Positions 26,196 to 36,300 are shown, counted from the stretch's first letter. The stretch is 64,000 nucleotides of DNA from Corynebacterium auris (GCF_030408575.1 NZ_CP047047.1:930001-994000); one strand, 5' to 3'. Translations and numbers: made by a program. The notes: generated by a model not told the origin, from the sequence alone.

Positions 26196-27956
26196 CTATC
26201 CCTCGGCCGCCTCGACCTGCTCGGACGTCGGGTTGCCGTGGGAGCGATTGCCCGGCCCGGGCAGGGTGATGATGTCGTACTTGTCGTTGGCCAGGTGCTT
26301 GCGCAGGTCCTTCTTGTCGAACTTGCCCACCGAGGTCTTGTCAATGGACTCGACGAAGGCCCAGTACTCGGGCGCCATCCACGTCGGCAGGGTGCCCTGC
26401 AGGGAGTCGCGCAGCTCTTCGGCGGTTTCGCGGGTTGGGTCGATGCCCTCGTAGAGGACGGTGATCGCCAGCGGCCGCTCGCCCCACTTGCGGTCGGGGT
26501 AGCCGATGACGGCGCATTCGACGACTACGGGCGATTCCATGATCAGGTTCTCCACCTGCGCGGAATAGATCCACTCGCCGCCGGAGCGGATGACGTCGCG
26601 GGCGCGGTCGTAGAGCGTCATAAAGCCGTCGTTGGTCACTGTGCCCACGTCGCCCGTGCGCAGCCAGCCGTCGGCGGTAAAGAAATCGCGCGCGTCAGAG
26701 ACGTCCTCGCCGCGGAACGTGCTGGCTGCTTCGCCGGGCTCCTGCGTCGGCGAGTGGTAGTAGGAGGCGGCGACCATGTTCCCGCGCACCTGGATCTCGC
26801 CCTGGGAACGGTCGGTTGCGGCCATCACCTCGCCGTCGTTGACCACGCGGTACTCGAGCCACGGCGCGAAACGCCCCTGGGAAACGCGGTACGCCCAGCG
26901 CGCCTCGCCGGACACGCCCGAGGGCGGGCGGGCGATCGTGCCCACGGTCGAGGTCTCCGTCATGCCCCAGACGTGGACGACGTCGACGCCGTAGCGCTCC
27001 TCCCACACCTTGATTAGCGCCGGCGGGGCGGGGGAGCCGCCGACGTAGATCTCGGTCAGGCTCATCCGCTCCGGCGGGTTGTGGACGTAGTGGACCATGA
27101 GCTGGATCCACAGCGTGGGCACCCCGTGCGCGACACGCGGGTGGGTGCTGGCGATGAGCTTGGCCAGCGTCGGGGCGGAGACATCGGAATCCGGCAGCAC
27201 CAGGGGGGCCCCCACGAGGAAGGCCGCGAAGGGCACGCCCCAGCTGAGCACGTGGTAGACGGGGATGCAGCAGAGGAAGGACTCGCCGTGGCTGACCGCG
27301 AGCGAGTCGGTGGCGCGCAGGCTCATCGCCTCGAGCCAGATGGAGCGGTGGGAGTAGGCCACTCCCTTCGGCGCGCCGGTCGTCGCGGTGGAGTAGACGA
27401 GGGCAGCGGCGGTGTTTTCCGAAAGCTGGGGCCATTCGTAGATCGTCGGGCGGCCGTCGAGAAGCGATTCGTAGCTGTAGACCTCGACGCGTTCCGGCAT
27501 CTCGCGGGCGGGGCCGTCGAGGGGCTCGACGCCGGTGAACACCGCGGCGCGCACCGTCGGGCAGCTGTCTAGGATGCGGCCGAGCTTGGGCGCCAGGCGC
27601 GGGTCGGCGACAACCACCTCCGCCTCGGAGTGGTTGACCACGTAGGCGATCTGATCCTCCATGAGCTGCACGTTCAGGGGCGTAAACACGGCACCTTTCG
27701 CCGCGACGCCGAACATCACCTCGAGGTGTTCGGCGCAGTTGTACATGAGGGTGGCCACTCGCTGGTCGTCGTCAATGCCGAGGTCGTCGTGGAGCGCGTG
27801 CGCGAACGCGGCAGCGCGTGCGCCGACCAGCGCGAAACTCGACTCTTCGGCCTGGCCGGCGCGCCACGTGGTGACCTTCGTCGTCCCGTGGACCGTCTCG
27901 CCGTACTCGAGGATCCGCCCGACGGAAAACGGCACTTCCTGCATGGTGGAGAGCAT
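26196..27956 (-). CDS. Long/medium-chain fatty-acid-CoA ligase (AMP-forming)
   Basis: The protein has 586 residues of the ANL superfamily. The P-loop-like motif is YSTATTGAPKGVAYSH (Ser-Thr-Gly replaced by Ala-Thr-Thr-Gly), the middle motif is HVWGMTETSTVG, WLRTGDVG contains the adenylate-contacting Asp, and the C-terminal lysine is in IDKTSVGKFDKKDLRK. AlkK/FadD-like members activate free fatty acids as acyl-CoA. Whether it serves degradation or lipid assembly cannot be told. It stands alone on the minus strand between thrB and rho; a second ATG at 27944 is a possible start. Confidence 0.88.
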   Translation of the reverse strand: MLSTMQEVPFSVGRILEYGETVHGTTKVTTWRAGQAEESSFALVGARAAAFAHALHDDLGIDDDQRVATLMYNCAEHLEVMFGVAAKGAVFTPLNVQLMEDQIAYVVNHSEAEVVVADPRLAPKLGRILDSCPTVRAAVFTGVEPLDGPAREMPERVEVYSYESLLDGRPTIYEWPQLSENTAAALVYSTATTGAPKGVAYSHRSIWLEAMSLRATDSLAVSHGESFLCCIPVYHVLSWGVPFAAFLVGAPLVLPDSDVSAPTLAKLIASTHPRVAHGVPTLWIQLMVHYVHNPPERMSLTEIYVGGSPAPPALIKVWEERYGVDVVHVWGMTETSTVGTIARPPSGVSGEARWAYRVSQGRFAPWLEYRVVNDGEVMAATDRSQGEIQVRGNMVAASYYHSPTQEPGEAASTFRGEDVSDARDFFTADGWLRTGDVGTVTNDGFMTLYDRARDVIRSGGEWIYSAQVENLIMESPVVVECAVIGYPDRKWGERPLAITVLYEGIDPTRETAEELRDSLQGTLPTWMAPEYWAFVESIDKTSVGKFDKKDLRKHLANDKYDIITLPGPGNRSHGNPTSEQVEAAEG

Positions 27957-28348
27957 GGCCTCTACTCTAGCTTTGCTTTTCGACGCCCCGTTTATGCGTT
28001 CCGGCCGCCTTATGCGTTAGAATGACCACCGGACCGCCAGTGAATCTTCCGCTAGTGGATCTTCCTGGGAACCTTCATGAGCGATCCCCGCGCACCTGCG
28101 CCGAGTGTCAGGGCGTGGGCTGCGGTTCCACCCCTTGTTTTCAAGCTCCGCGCCGGACCTTGTTTGGCCGCACCCGGCTGGGCGGTCCGGACGCCGCGCG
28201 AGCGCGGGGGAGCGGGCGGGCGAAATGCGCCCCGGCCCATCCGCGCGAGCACCACAAGACGAAATTGCACACGAAAGCTTCCCGGCACCACAGCGCAGAA
28301 CGACCGCGAAGAGCACAACCTGGCCGGGCGAGCGACGAAAGGACATCC
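27957..28348 (+). promoter_or_regulatory. rho upstream region: long leader
   Basis: This 392-bp divergent gap has no convincing gene. A TAGAAT hexamer at 28018-28023 is a plausible -10 for rho with a poor -35 (TGCGTT at 27995-28000), which would give a 5' leader of about 320 bases. An open frame runs through the leader in phase with rho, but no sensible start or conserved protein is seen in it. Autoregulation of rho by leader attenuation is known in E. coli; here it is only a possibility. Confidence 0.45.
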
Positions 28349-30190
28349 GTGACCGAATCGGGCACCACCGCAGCAGGGCAGAACCTGGCTGCGCTCAAGA
28401 TCCCAGAACTGCGCAAGATCGCCGCCGAGCAGGGCCTGAAGGGGCTCTCCGGCCTCCGCAAAGGGGAGCTGATCCAGGCGATCAACACCGGTGTCGTCCC
28501 CCGCAAGGCCGCCGAGAAGGCGGAGGGGACGGACGAGGCCCCGCGCCGCCGCGCCACCCGCAAGGCCGCCGCCCCCGCCGAGGGGGAGGACGCCGCGCTG
28601 AAGACGGAGAAGGCGGAAAAGACGGAGCAGACGGGGGAGTCTGGGAAGACCGAGAAGCCCGAGAAGCCCGAGGAGGGGGGCGAGGACCAGCGCTACGAGT
28701 CGCGTTCCGCCGCCCGCCGCGCCCGCCGCAACCGCGCCCGCCAGAACCACGACAACGCGCACGACAACTCCCACGACAACTCCAAGGACGGCGGCTCGGG
28801 GGAGCAGCAGGACAACGACAACTCCGGTGGCCGCGGCAACAACAGGGACAACAACCGGGATAACAACAGGGACAACAACGAGGGGGGCAACCGGCGCGGG
28901 CGCCGGGGCCGTCGCAACCGCAATCGCGGCCGGGGCGACGGGAACAACAACGGCCACAACAACGGCCACAACAACGAGGGCAACCACAACTCGAACCAGC
29001 AGGACTTCGACCCGTCCGAGCTGCAGGAGGTCGCCGGGATTGTCGACGTGGTGGACAACAACTCCGCCTTCATCCGCACCACCGGCTACCGCCAGAACTC
29101 CGCGGACGTCTTTGTCAACAACAAGCTGGTGCGCTCCAACGGCCTTCGTTCGGGCGACGCCGTGATCGGACAGGTGCGCGCGAACGGGCAGGGCCACTCC
29201 CACGGCTCCGGGCGCAACCGCCAGCGCTACAACCAGCTGGTTCGGGTTGATTCCGTCAACGGCATGAGCCCGGAGGAGTCGCGCCAGCGCAAGGAGTTCC
29301 ACAAGCTCACGCCGCTGTACCCGAACCGGCGTCTGCGCCTGGAGACGGAGCCGAACATCCTCACCACGCGCGTGATTGACCTGGTCATGCCCATCGGCAA
29401 GGGCCAGCGCGCGCTGATCGTCTCCCCGCCCAAGGCGGGCAAGACGACCATCTTGCAGAACATCGCGAACGCGATCGCGACAAACAACCCGGAGTGCTAC
29501 CTCATGGTCGTCCTCGTCGACGAGCGCCCCGAGGAAGTTACCGACATGCAGCGCAGCGTCAAGGGCGAGGTCATCGCCTCCACCTTTGACCGCCCGCCGA
29601 GCGAGCACACCGCCGTGGCGGAGCTCGCGATCGAGCGAGCGAAGCGCCTGGTGGAGATGGGCCAGGACGTGGTGGTCCTGCTCGACTCGATCACGCGCCT
29701 CGGCCGCGCCTACAACAACTCCTCGCCGGCCTCCGGGCGCATCCTTTCCGGCGGCGTGGACTCGAACGCGCTCTACCCGCCGAAGCGCTTCTTGGGCGCC
29801 GCCCGCAACATTGAGGAGGGCGGCTCGCTGACCATCATTGCCACGGCGATGGTGGAGACGGGCTCCGCCGGCGACACCGTCATCTTCGAGGAGTTCAAGG
29901 GCACCGGCAACGCCGAGCTGAAGCTGGACCGCAAGATCGCGGAACGCCGCGTCTTCCCGGCCGTGGACGTCAACCCCTCGGGCACCCGCAAGGACGAGCT
30001 GCTCATGAGCCCGGAGGAGGCGCGCGTCATGCACAAACTACGCCGCGTGCTATCCGCCCTGGACCCGCAGCAGTCGATCGACATGTTGATCAAGCAGCTG
30101 AAGAAGACGAAGTCCAACGGCGAGTTCCTCATGGGCGTCGCGCAGTCCGCGCCGATGGCGGCGGCCCAGTCGGAGGAGGAGTACATCTAA
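28349..30190 (+). CDS. rho: Transcription termination factor Rho
   Basis: The protein has 613 residues from GTG 28349 (GAAAGGA upstream). The N-terminal Rho_N helices ([18 protein letters not shown]) are followed by an acidic/Lys-rich stretch. A strongly Asn/Arg/Gly-rich insertion (about residues 130-215) carries repeated [10 protein letters not shown] and [10 protein letters not shown] units. The RNA-binding cold-shock domain ([18 protein letters not shown]) and hexameric ATPase follow, with Walker [11 protein letters not shown] and Walker [10 protein letters not shown]. Long Asn/Arg-rich inserts are known in actinobacterial Rho and affect RNA binding or phase behaviour. The stop overlaps the prfA start (TAATG). 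Confidence 0.95.
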   Translation: MTESGTTAAGQNLAALKIPELRKIAAEQGLKGLSGLRKGELIQAINTGVVPRKAAEKAEGTDEAPRRRATRKAAAPAEGEDAALKTEKAEKTEQTGESGKTEKPEKPEEGGEDQRYESRSAARRARRNRARQNHDNAHDNSHDNSKDGGSGEQQDNDNSGGRGNNRDNNRDNNRDNNEGGNRRGRRGRRNRNRGRGDGNNNGHNNGHNNEGNHNSNQQDFDPSELQEVAGIVDVVDNNSAFIRTTGYRQNSADVFVNNKLVRSNGLRSGDAVIGQVRANGQGHSHGSGRNRQRYNQLVRVDSVNGMSPEESRQRKEFHKLTPLYPNRRLRLETEPNILTTRVIDLVMPIGKGQRALIVSPPKAGKTTILQNIANAIATNNPECYLMVVLVDERPEEVTDMQRSVKGEVIASTFDRPPSEHTAVAELAIERAKRLVEMGQDVVVLLDSITRLGRAYNNSSPASGRILSGGVDSNALYPPKRFLGAARNIEEGGSLTIIATAMVETGSAGDTVIFEEFKGTGNAELKLDRKIAERRVFPAVDVNPSGTRKDELLMSPEEARVMHKLRRVLSALDPQQSIDMLIKQLKKTKSNGEFLMGVAQSAPMAAAQSEEEYI

Positions 30191-31284
30191 TGGCCAAGGG
30201 CACGAGCGAAGGCGCTTCGCACGTCTCGCTAGTCGACGACTACGTCTCCGAGTACCAGGGCATCCAGGCCCAGATGGGCGACCCGGACATCGCGGGGGAC
30301 CAAGAGCGCTTCCGCAAGCTCTCGAAGCGCTACGCCGAGCTACAGCCGATCATCAAGGTCAACGACGAGTTGGTGCAGGCCCGCGAGGACCGCGAGGCCG
30401 CCGCCGAGATGGCCGCGGAGGACAAGGAGTTCGCCGAGGAGGCTTCCCGCCTCGAGGGCGAGATTGTCCGCCTGGAGGAGGAGCTGGCCGACCTGCTCGC
30501 CCCGCGCGACGAGCACGACGGGGACGACATCATCATGGAGATCAAGGCCGGCGCGGGCGGCGAGGAGGCGGCCCTGTTCGCCGGCGACCTCGCCCGCATG
30601 TACCAGAAGTACTGCGAAAAGAACGGCCTGACCTGGGACGTCCTCGATCTTGCCGAGTCCGACCTGGGCGGGGCGAAGGACATGACGGTGGCCATTAAGT
30701 CCAAGAACCCCTCGCGCGACGGGGCGTGGAGCAAGCTGAAGTTCGAAGGCGGCGTGCACCGCGTCCAGCGCATCCCGGTGACTGAGTCTCAGGGGCGCAT
30801 CCAGACCTCAGCGGCCGGCGTGCTCGTCTACCCGGAGCCGGAGGAGGTCGGCTCCGTGGAGATCGACGAGAAGGACCTGCGCATCGACGTCTACCGCTCC
30901 TCTGGCAAGGGCGGCCAGGGCGTGAACACGACCGACTCGGCCGTGCGCATCACCCACCTGCCCACGAACATCGTGGTGACCTGCCAAAACGAGCGCTCCC
31001 AGATCCAGAACCGGGCGCGTGCGATGCAGGTGCTGCAGGCCCGCCTCGACCAGATCGAGCGAGAGAAGGCGGAGGAGGAGGCCGCGCAGGGTCGCGCCTC
31101 CCAGGTGCGCACGATGGACCGCTCCGAGCGCATCCGCACCTACAACTGGCCGGAAAACCGTATCTCGGACCACCGCATCAACTACAAGGCCAACAACCTC
31201 GACTCCGTGCTCGACGGGAACATGGACGAGCTCATCACAGCCCTCCAGAATCACGAGCGCCAGGAGCGCCTTGAAGCCGAGTAG
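30190..31284 (+). CDS. prfA: Peptide chain release factor 1
   Basis: The protein has 364 residues. The GGQ motif is in [19 protein letters not shown], which triggers peptidyl-tRNA hydrolysis. The stop-codon-reading domain 2 precedes it, and the conserved [16 protein letters not shown] follows. It recognises UAA and UAG. The GGQ glutamine is the target of PrmC, the next gene. It overlaps rho by one base. Confidence 0.96.
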   Translation: MAKGTSEGASHVSLVDDYVSEYQGIQAQMGDPDIAGDQERFRKLSKRYAELQPIIKVNDELVQAREDREAAAEMAAEDKEFAEEASRLEGEIVRLEEELADLLAPRDEHDGDDIIMEIKAGAGGEEAALFAGDLARMYQKYCEKNGLTWDVLDLAESDLGGAKDMTVAIKSKNPSRDGAWSKLKFEGGVHRVQRIPVTESQGRIQTSAAGVLVYPEPEEVGSVEIDEKDLRIDVYRSSGKGGQGVNTTDSAVRITHLPTNIVVTCQNERSQIQNRARAMQVLQARLDQIEREKAEEEAAQGRASQVRTMDRSERIRTYNWPENRISDHRINYKANNLDSVLDGNMDELITALQNHERQERLEAE

Positions 31285-32122
31285 CCTGCGCGACGTGATC
31301 GCCCGCGCCTCCCGCACCCTGGGGGACGCGGGCGTGCCCACGCCCGAGGTCGACGCGCGCCTTATCGCCGCGTCGCTTCTCGACGTCCCGCCCCTGCACC
31401 TCTCCTTCACCGACGCGCCGGCAGGGTTTGCCCGCGATTACGCGGACGCGATTGCCCGCCGTGCGGCGCGGGAGCCGCTGCAACACATCACAGGCAGCGC
31501 GCAGTTCGGCCCGCTGGAGCTCGCGGTTGGCCCGGGGGTGTTCATCCCGCGCCCGGAAACGGAGGTGCTGGCGCAGTGGGCAGTGGACGCGTTGGCCGAT
31601 ACCGCGGACCCGCTGGTGGTGGACCTGGGCACGGGTTCGGGCGCGCTGGCGATCTTTATGGCGCGCGCCCGCCCGGACGCCCGTGTCATCGCGGTGGAGC
31701 GCTCCGCGACGGCCCGCGGCTACGCACGGGAGAACGCGGCGGCGAATGGGGCGTCGATAAGCGTGCTGGCGGGGGACATGACGGACCCGGAGCTGCTTGA
31801 GGATCTCGCGGGCCGCATCGACCTCGTTGTGGCGAACCCGCCGTATGTGCCCGAGGACCCCGACCTTGCCCCGGAGGTGTACTTCGACCCCGCTGAGGCG
31901 GTCTTTTCCGGCGCCGAGGGGATGGACGCGATCCGCGGGCTCGTGCCCGTCGCCGCCCGTCTCCTTTCCCCCGGCGGGAGCGTGGGGATAGAGCACGACG
32001 ACACCACCTCGCGCGCGGTGTGTGAGGCCGTGCGAGCGGCGGGCCGCTTCGCAGAGCCAGCCGTACTGCACGACCTGACGGGTCGGGCCCGCTTTGTCAC
32101 GGCGAGTAAGCTAAACGGCTGA
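31271..32122 (+). CDS. prmC: Release factor glutamine methyltransferase
   Basis: The protein has 283 residues from TTG 31271 (AGGAG four bases upstream), overlapping the end of prfA by 14 bases; GTG 31295 is an alternative. The N-terminal helical domain, then the SAM-binding motif [14 protein letters not shown] and the catalytic NPPY ([11 protein letters not shown]) identify HemK/PrmC, which N5-methylates the GGQ glutamine of RF1/RF2. The overlap with prfA suits coupled synthesis of enzyme and substrate. The exact start is the main uncertainty. Confidence 0.92.
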   Translation: MKPSSLRDVIARASRTLGDAGVPTPEVDARLIAASLLDVPPLHLSFTDAPAGFARDYADAIARRAAREPLQHITGSAQFGPLELAVGPGVFIPRPETEVLAQWAVDALADTADPLVVDLGTGSGALAIFMARARPDARVIAVERSATARGYARENAAANGASISVLAGDMTDPELLEDLAGRIDLVVANPPYVPEDPDLAPEVYFDPAEAVFSGAEGMDAIRGLVPVAARLLSPGGSVGIEHDDTTSRAVCEAVRAAGRFAEPAVLHDLTGRARFVTASKLNG

Positions 32123-32152
32123 CACGAGCCGAGGAGAAGACGAGGGAGAGCT

Positions 32153-32812
32153 ATGCCGAGCACGATCCACAACTGCCTGGACCCTGAGGGGCGGGAAAAG
32201 GGCCTCAAGGCCGCGGTGGAGGCCCTGCGGGCCGGGCAGTGCGTGGTCCTGCCCACGGACACGGTCTACGGCATCGGCGCCGACGCCTTCAACAACGACG
32301 CCGTAGCCAGGCTGCTGGCCACCAAGCGCCGTGGCCCAGACATGCCCGTGCCCGTCCTCGTCGGCTCCTGGATGACCATCCAGGGGCTCGTGCGGGAGTT
32401 TTCCGAGACGGCGAAAACCCTCGTCGAGGCTTTCTGGCCCGGCGGGCTGTCGATCGTGGTGCCCGAGGCGCCCAGCCTGCCGTGGAACCTCGGGGATACG
32501 CGCGGCACCGTCCTCGTCCGCATGCCCAACCAGCCGCTCGCCATCGAGCTGCTGCGGGAGGTCGGGCCGATGGCGGTATCTAGCGCCAACATCTCGGGAA
32601 GCCCCGCGCCCGTCACAGCGGCCGGGGCGAAGCAGCAATTCGGCGACGCGGTCTCCGTCTACCTCGACGGCGGCGAGTCAGAGGTGGGGCAGGCGTCCAC
32701 CATCATCGACATCTCGGGGCCGCAGCCCGTCATTCTGCGCGAGGGGGCCATTCCCGCCGAGCGCATCGGCGAGGTCCTCGGCCTGGACGCGGAGCAACTG
32801 CGGAGGAAGTAG
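32153..32812 (+). CDS. tsaC: L-threonylcarbamoyladenylate synthase (Sua5/YwlC/TsaC)
   Basis: The protein has 219 residues of the YrdC fold: VVLPTDTVYGIGADAFN, KRRGPDMPVPVLV, PGGLSIVVP and AVSSANISGSPAP. It makes threonylcarbamoyl-AMP for the t6A37 modification of ANN-decoding tRNAs. The length suits TsaC without the C-terminal Sua5 domain. It directly abuts wecA. Confidence 0.93.
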   Translation: MPSTIHNCLDPEGREKGLKAAVEALRAGQCVVLPTDTVYGIGADAFNNDAVARLLATKRRGPDMPVPVLVGSWMTIQGLVREFSETAKTLVEAFWPGGLSIVVPEAPSLPWNLGDTRGTVLVRMPNQPLAIELLREVGPMAVSSANISGSPAPVTAAGAKQQFGDAVSVYLDGGESEVGQASTIIDISGPQPVILREGAIPAERIGEVLGLDAEQLRRK

Positions 32813-33976
32813 ATGAGCGGAGCGGGAGTGCCGCTGCGCGAGCTCGCCCTCGTGCTGCTCGTCGCGGCCGCCATTACGTACCTGGCAACCGGGCCGCTTC
32901 GCTCGCTCCTCGTGCGCACGGGGCGCGTCGCCGAGATCCGGCAGCGCGACGTGCACACGCAGCCGACGCCCTCCGTCGGCGGTCTGGCCATGTTCGCCGG
33001 GTTCGTCGCCGCGGTCTTCCTCGCCCAGCAGCTACCAGCGCTGACCCGCGGCTTCGCGCCCGTCACGCCTGAGATGACGGCGGTGCTCGCGGGTGCGGGG
33101 GCAATTGTCATCGTCGGCATCGTCGACGACCTGTACGAGCTCGGGGCGTTGACCAAACTCATCGGCCAGTTCTTCGCCGCCGTGCTCATGAGCTTGCTCG
33201 GCCTCGTCTTCACCGTTTTCTACCTGCCGGTCGGGGGAGGGACCACTCTCATCTTCGACCAGGTGCAGGGCGTGACGGTGAGCGCGATCTTCACCGTTGT
33301 GCTCATCAACGCGGTGAACTTCGTCGACGGTATTGACGGCCTAGCCGCAGGGCTGGGAATGATCGCGGGTGGGGCCATCCTCGTCTTTTCCCTGACGGTG
33401 CTCCACGACCAAGGCGGCGCCGTTTCCGCCTACCCGCCAGCGATCATCTGCGCGGCGCTCGTGGGCATCTGCGCCGGGTTTTTGCCCCACAACTTCGAGC
33501 CGGCGCGGATCTTCATGGGGGACTCTGGCGCGATGCTCATCGGCCTTCTGCTCGCCGCCGCCTCGATCTCGGCCTCTGGAAAAATCAACATGTCCCTCTA
33601 CGGCGCGGCCGACTTCGTCGCGCTCATCAGCCCCATCGTGGTCGTGCTCGCCGCCGTCGCGCTACCCGTGCTCGACCTCGTCTGGGCGGTGATCCGGCGT
33701 ACCGCCCGCGGCCAGAGCCCGTTTGCCGCCGATGCCGGGCACATCCACCACCGTCTCCTGCGGCTCGGCCACACCCACCGCCGCACGGTGCTCGTGCTCT
33801 ACCTGTGGGTCTCGGCCGTCGCTTTCGGAGCGGTGAGCTATTCCATCGTCCCGGTCACCTGGGCCACCGGCTTTACCGTCGCCGCGCTCCTCGCGGCGGC
33901 GGCGCTAACGGCCGTGCCGCTCATGCGGGGCAAGATCGGGCCGGTACGCACGGACCCGACTGCTGGGCCCGGCTAG
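32813..33976 (+). CDS. wecA: Undecaprenyl-phosphate GlcNAc-1-phosphate transferase
   Basis: The protein has 387 residues with about 11 transmembrane segments (MraY/WecA family). Active-site signatures are VGIVDDLYEL, NAVNFVDGIDGLAAGL, IFMGDSGAM and the cytoplasmic loop DAGHIHHRLLRLGHTHR. In mycolic-acid bacteria WecA primes the linker between peptidoglycan and arabinogalactan. It starts right after the tsaC stop. Its TAG and the stop of the convergent next gene share the palindrome CTAG (33973-33976). Confidence 0.93.
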   Translation: MSGAGVPLRELALVLLVAAAITYLATGPLRSLLVRTGRVAEIRQRDVHTQPTPSVGGLAMFAGFVAAVFLAQQLPALTRGFAPVTPEMTAVLAGAGAIVIVGIVDDLYELGALTKLIGQFFAAVLMSLLGLVFTVFYLPVGGGTTLIFDQVQGVTVSAIFTVVLINAVNFVDGIDGLAAGLGMIAGGAILVFSLTVLHDQGGAVSAYPPAIICAALVGICAGFLPHNFEPARIFMGDSGAMLIGLLLAAASISASGKINMSLYGAADFVALISPIVVVLAAVALPVLDLVWAVIRRTARGQSPFAADAGHIHHRLLRLGHTHRRTVLVLYLWVSAVAFGAVSYSIVPVTWATGFTVAALLAAAALTAVPLMRGKIGPVRTDPTAGPG

Positions 33977-34638
33977 TTGCCCAGAACGTCCTCGATGCGG
34001 GTTTCGCCGTCGTTGAACTCGATGACGCGGTTCAGCGTGGCGTCGCCTGCCGGGCCGTTGTCCACAGCGGCGGCAACGACGTGGGCCACGTTGGCACGGC
34101 TGGTCTCGGTGGGCTCGTCGGCGGAGGCGTCGATCCGGCCCGTGCCCTCCTCCAGGGTGAGCATGCTCGGGCGCACCAGGGTGAAGTTGAGGCCGGAGCG
34201 CTCCAGGTGTTCGTCCGCCTCGCCCTTCGCCTGCGCGTAGGGGTAGAAGTCGTTGTCCTTGTCCACTCCGTGGTCGAGGCCGGCACCGAAGTACGAGACC
34301 ATGATGAAGTGGCCAACGCCCGCCGCTACCGCGGCGTCGATCGCGCGCTTGGCAGCGTCGCGGTCGACGGCGTAGGTCCGCTCCGGGTTACCGCCGCCGG
34401 CGCCCGCAGACCAGACGACAGTGTCGATCTCGCGCTCGCGCAAAAGCTTTTCGATCGCGGCGGTGTCGTTGTCCTGGATGTCGAAGACGACCGGCGTCGC
34501 GCCGTCCGCCTCGACGTCCGAGACCTGCTCCTGCTTGCGGATCAGCCCGACGACGGTGTGTCCCTGTTCGCGAAGGCGCGGCACCGCCAGACGAGCGACC
34601 TTGCCGTGTGCGCCGATGATTGCAACGTTGTGAGCCAT
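33973..34638 (-). CDS. NAD(P)-binding SDR-like protein
   Basis: The protein has 221 residues. The Rossmann motif NVAIIGAHGKVARLAV (GAxGKV), a VVWSAGAGGG strand end and the atypical-SDR YFGAG/YPYAQAKGEADEHLE region (Tyr/Lys pair) place it in the NAD(P)H-binding 'NmrA/atypical SDR' group. The ATG at 34638 has a strong GAGGAGGAAT upstream. It is inserted on the opposite strand between wecA and atpI. Its substrate is unknown; related proteins act as redox sensors or nucleotide-sugar-type epimerases. Confidence 0.85.
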   Translation of the reverse strand: MAHNVAIIGAHGKVARLAVPRLREQGHTVVGLIRKQEQVSDVEADGATPVVFDIQDNDTAAIEKLLREREIDTVVWSAGAGGGNPERTYAVDRDAAKRAIDAAVAAGVGHFIMVSYFGAGLDHGVDKDNDFYPYAQAKGEADEHLERSGLNFTLVRPSMLTLEEGTGRIDASADEPTETSRANVAHVVAAAVDNGPAGDATLNRVIEFNDGETRIEDVLGN

Positions 34639-34722
34639 GATTCCTCCTCGTGTGGTTCCATAAGAAATCGCGTACACCTCCCCACCGTAGACACTTTTGC
34701 GCCGCGGGTAGGATGCGAAGCT

Positions 34723-35217
34723 GTGACTACACATGAAAACGGGCAGGGAAACGGTGCCGGCGACGCCCATGGGGCGTCGGCAAGCGAAGGCGACCTCGCG
34801 GTAAACGACGCCGATTTCGACGACCCCCGCGCCCCTCTCGTGCGGGCGCTTCGGCTCGGCGGGTGGGTTCTCCTCGCGCTGACGATCGTCTCTCTCATGG
34901 CGTGGGGCGCGGCCAGGGGGCTGCCGGGGCTGTGGGCGGTGCTCATGGGCGCGGCGATCGGCGGCGGTTTCGTCATGCTGACGGCACTGTCCGTCCTTGT
35001 CTCCTCGAACACCTCGCCCTCGGCGACGATGGCGATTGTCCTCGGCGGCTGGTTAGTCAAGATGGTGGTCTTGATTATCATCTTGGCTCTCATCCGCGAC
35101 CTGCAGTTTTACGATCACATCGCGTTCGGGGTGACCACGATTCTCGCGCTCGTGGTGGTGCTCGCGGTGGAGGCGTGGGGGGTCATCACCACCCGCGTCG
35201 TGTACGTCGATCGGTGA
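34723..35217 (+). CDS. atpI: ATP synthase subunit I (assembly/accessory)
   Basis: The protein has 164 residues from GTG 34723 (AGGATG upstream). A hydrophilic N-terminus of about 45 residues precedes four transmembrane helices, near 46-64, 68-88, 98-116 and 122-144 (for example LGGWVLLALTIVSLMAWGAA). Its position before atpB and its size match actinobacterial AtpI (Rv1303 type), thought to help c-ring assembly or Mg2+ supply. Sequence conservation in the family is weak, so context carries most weight. Confidence 0.82.
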   Translation: MTTHENGQGNGAGDAHGASASEGDLAVNDADFDDPRAPLVRALRLGGWVLLALTIVSLMAWGAARGLPGLWAVLMGAAIGGGFVMLTALSVLVSSNTSPSATMAIVLGGWLVKMVVLIIILALIRDLQFYDHIAFGVTTILALVVVLAVEAWGVITTRVVYVDR

Positions 35218-35418
35218 CGAATCCCCGGCAGCGCCGCGCGGGGGTGGAAACTCGGCCCCCTGAGGCGACCAATTGGCGCGGAACCTGTTAGGCTTGCCGC
35301 TGGGTTTGCTTGAGGTGGCCATGGGCCCACTTGCGAGTTGCCGTGATACCGCCTGAAGAAATACCCCCTGCACCGCGGTTGCTGATGTGCGACGGAGTCC
35401 GCCGCGGATGCAGACCAC
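35218..35418 (+). other. atpI-atpB intergenic region
   Basis: About 200 bases hold no gene. This region, or the start of the called atpB frame, may hold the main atp operon promoter; no confident -10/-35 pair was found. Confidence 0.35.
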
Positions 35419-36300
35419 ATGAAGACGTCCATCGCACCGCACCCGAGCCTGGGTGCGGCCCGAGAACGGGAGAGAACGCTGAGCGTTACAACTTTGGCCG
35501 AGGGCATGAAGGGTACCTTCCACGCGCCCGCACTTGGTCCAGAATTTTTCCCGGGGCATACGTACGGCCACATCATTGGTGAAGACTTCGCCAATGGTTG
35601 GTTCGCGCTGGATCGCATCATGATCGTTCGCCTCTTTGTGGCGGCAATCTTGGTGCTCCTCTTTGTTATTGCTTTTAGGAAGCCGAAGCTGGTTCCTAAA
35701 GGGCTGCAGAATGTCGCGGAGCTGGGCGTGGACTTTGTCCGCGTCAACATCGCGGAAGACACGCTGGGGAAGAAGGACGGTAAGCGGTTCCTGCCGGTTA
35801 TCGCCACCATCTTCTTCACGATCCTGTTCATGAATGCAGCGACCATCGTGCCGGGCCTCAACATTTCCCCGAACGCGCGCATCGGCATGCCGATCGTGCT
35901 GGCGGCTGTGGCCTACATCGCGATGATCTACGCCGGGGTGAAGCGCCACGGCGTGGTGTACTTCAAGCACTCGGTCGTGATCCCCGGTTTGCCGCCGGCG
36001 CTCCACATCCTCGTGGTGCCCATCGAGATCTTCTCGACCTTCATTCTGCGCCCAGTCACGCTGGCTCTTCGTCTCATGGCGAACTTCCTGGCGGGCCACA
36101 TCATTCTCGTCCTGCTGTACTCCGCCACGAACTTCTTCTTCTGGCAGCTCAACGCATGGACGGCCCTGAGTGGCCTGACGCTGATCGCGGCGATCCTGTT
36201 CACCCTGTACGAGCTGATCATCATCTTCCTGCAGGCGTACATCTTCGCCCTCCTGACGGCTGTGTACATTGAGCTGTCGCTTCACGCGGATTCGCACTAA
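35419..36300 (+). CDS. atpB: ATP synthase Fo subunit a
   Basis: The protein has 293 residues if the first in-frame ATG (35419) is used. It has about six transmembrane helices, with the essential arginine in PVTLALRLMANFLAGH facing the c-ring. The homologous part begins around MKGTFHAPALGPEFFPG, 30 residues after this ATG, and the ATG lacks a clear RBS. A CTG at 35479 is preceded by GGGAGAG, and ATG 35508 begins MKGTFHAP, so the true start may lie downstream. Proton channel subunit of F1Fo. Confidence 0.9.
   Translation: MKTSIAPHPSLGAARERERTLSVTTLAEGMKGTFHAPALGPEFFPGHTYGHIIGEDFANGWFALDRIMIVRLFVAAILVLLFVIAFRKPKLVPKGLQNVAELGVDFVRVNIAEDTLGKKDGKRFLPVIATIFFTILFMNAATIVPGLNISPNARIGMPIVLAAVAYIAMIYAGVKRHGVVYFKHSVVIPGLPPALHILVVPIEIFSTFILRPVTLALRLMANFLAGHIILVLLYSATNFFFWQLNAWTALSGLTLIAAILFTLYELIIIFLQAYIFALLTAVYIELSLHADSH

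Noticed and set aside
28022..28348. In-frame N-terminal extension of rho
   Set aside because: Arg/Ala-rich and without a Rho-like motif; GTG 28349 has a good RBS and starts just before Rho_N.
28730..29010. Tandem repeat as CRISPR or satellite
   Set aside because: Units are short, in phase with codons and inside rho; no spacers.
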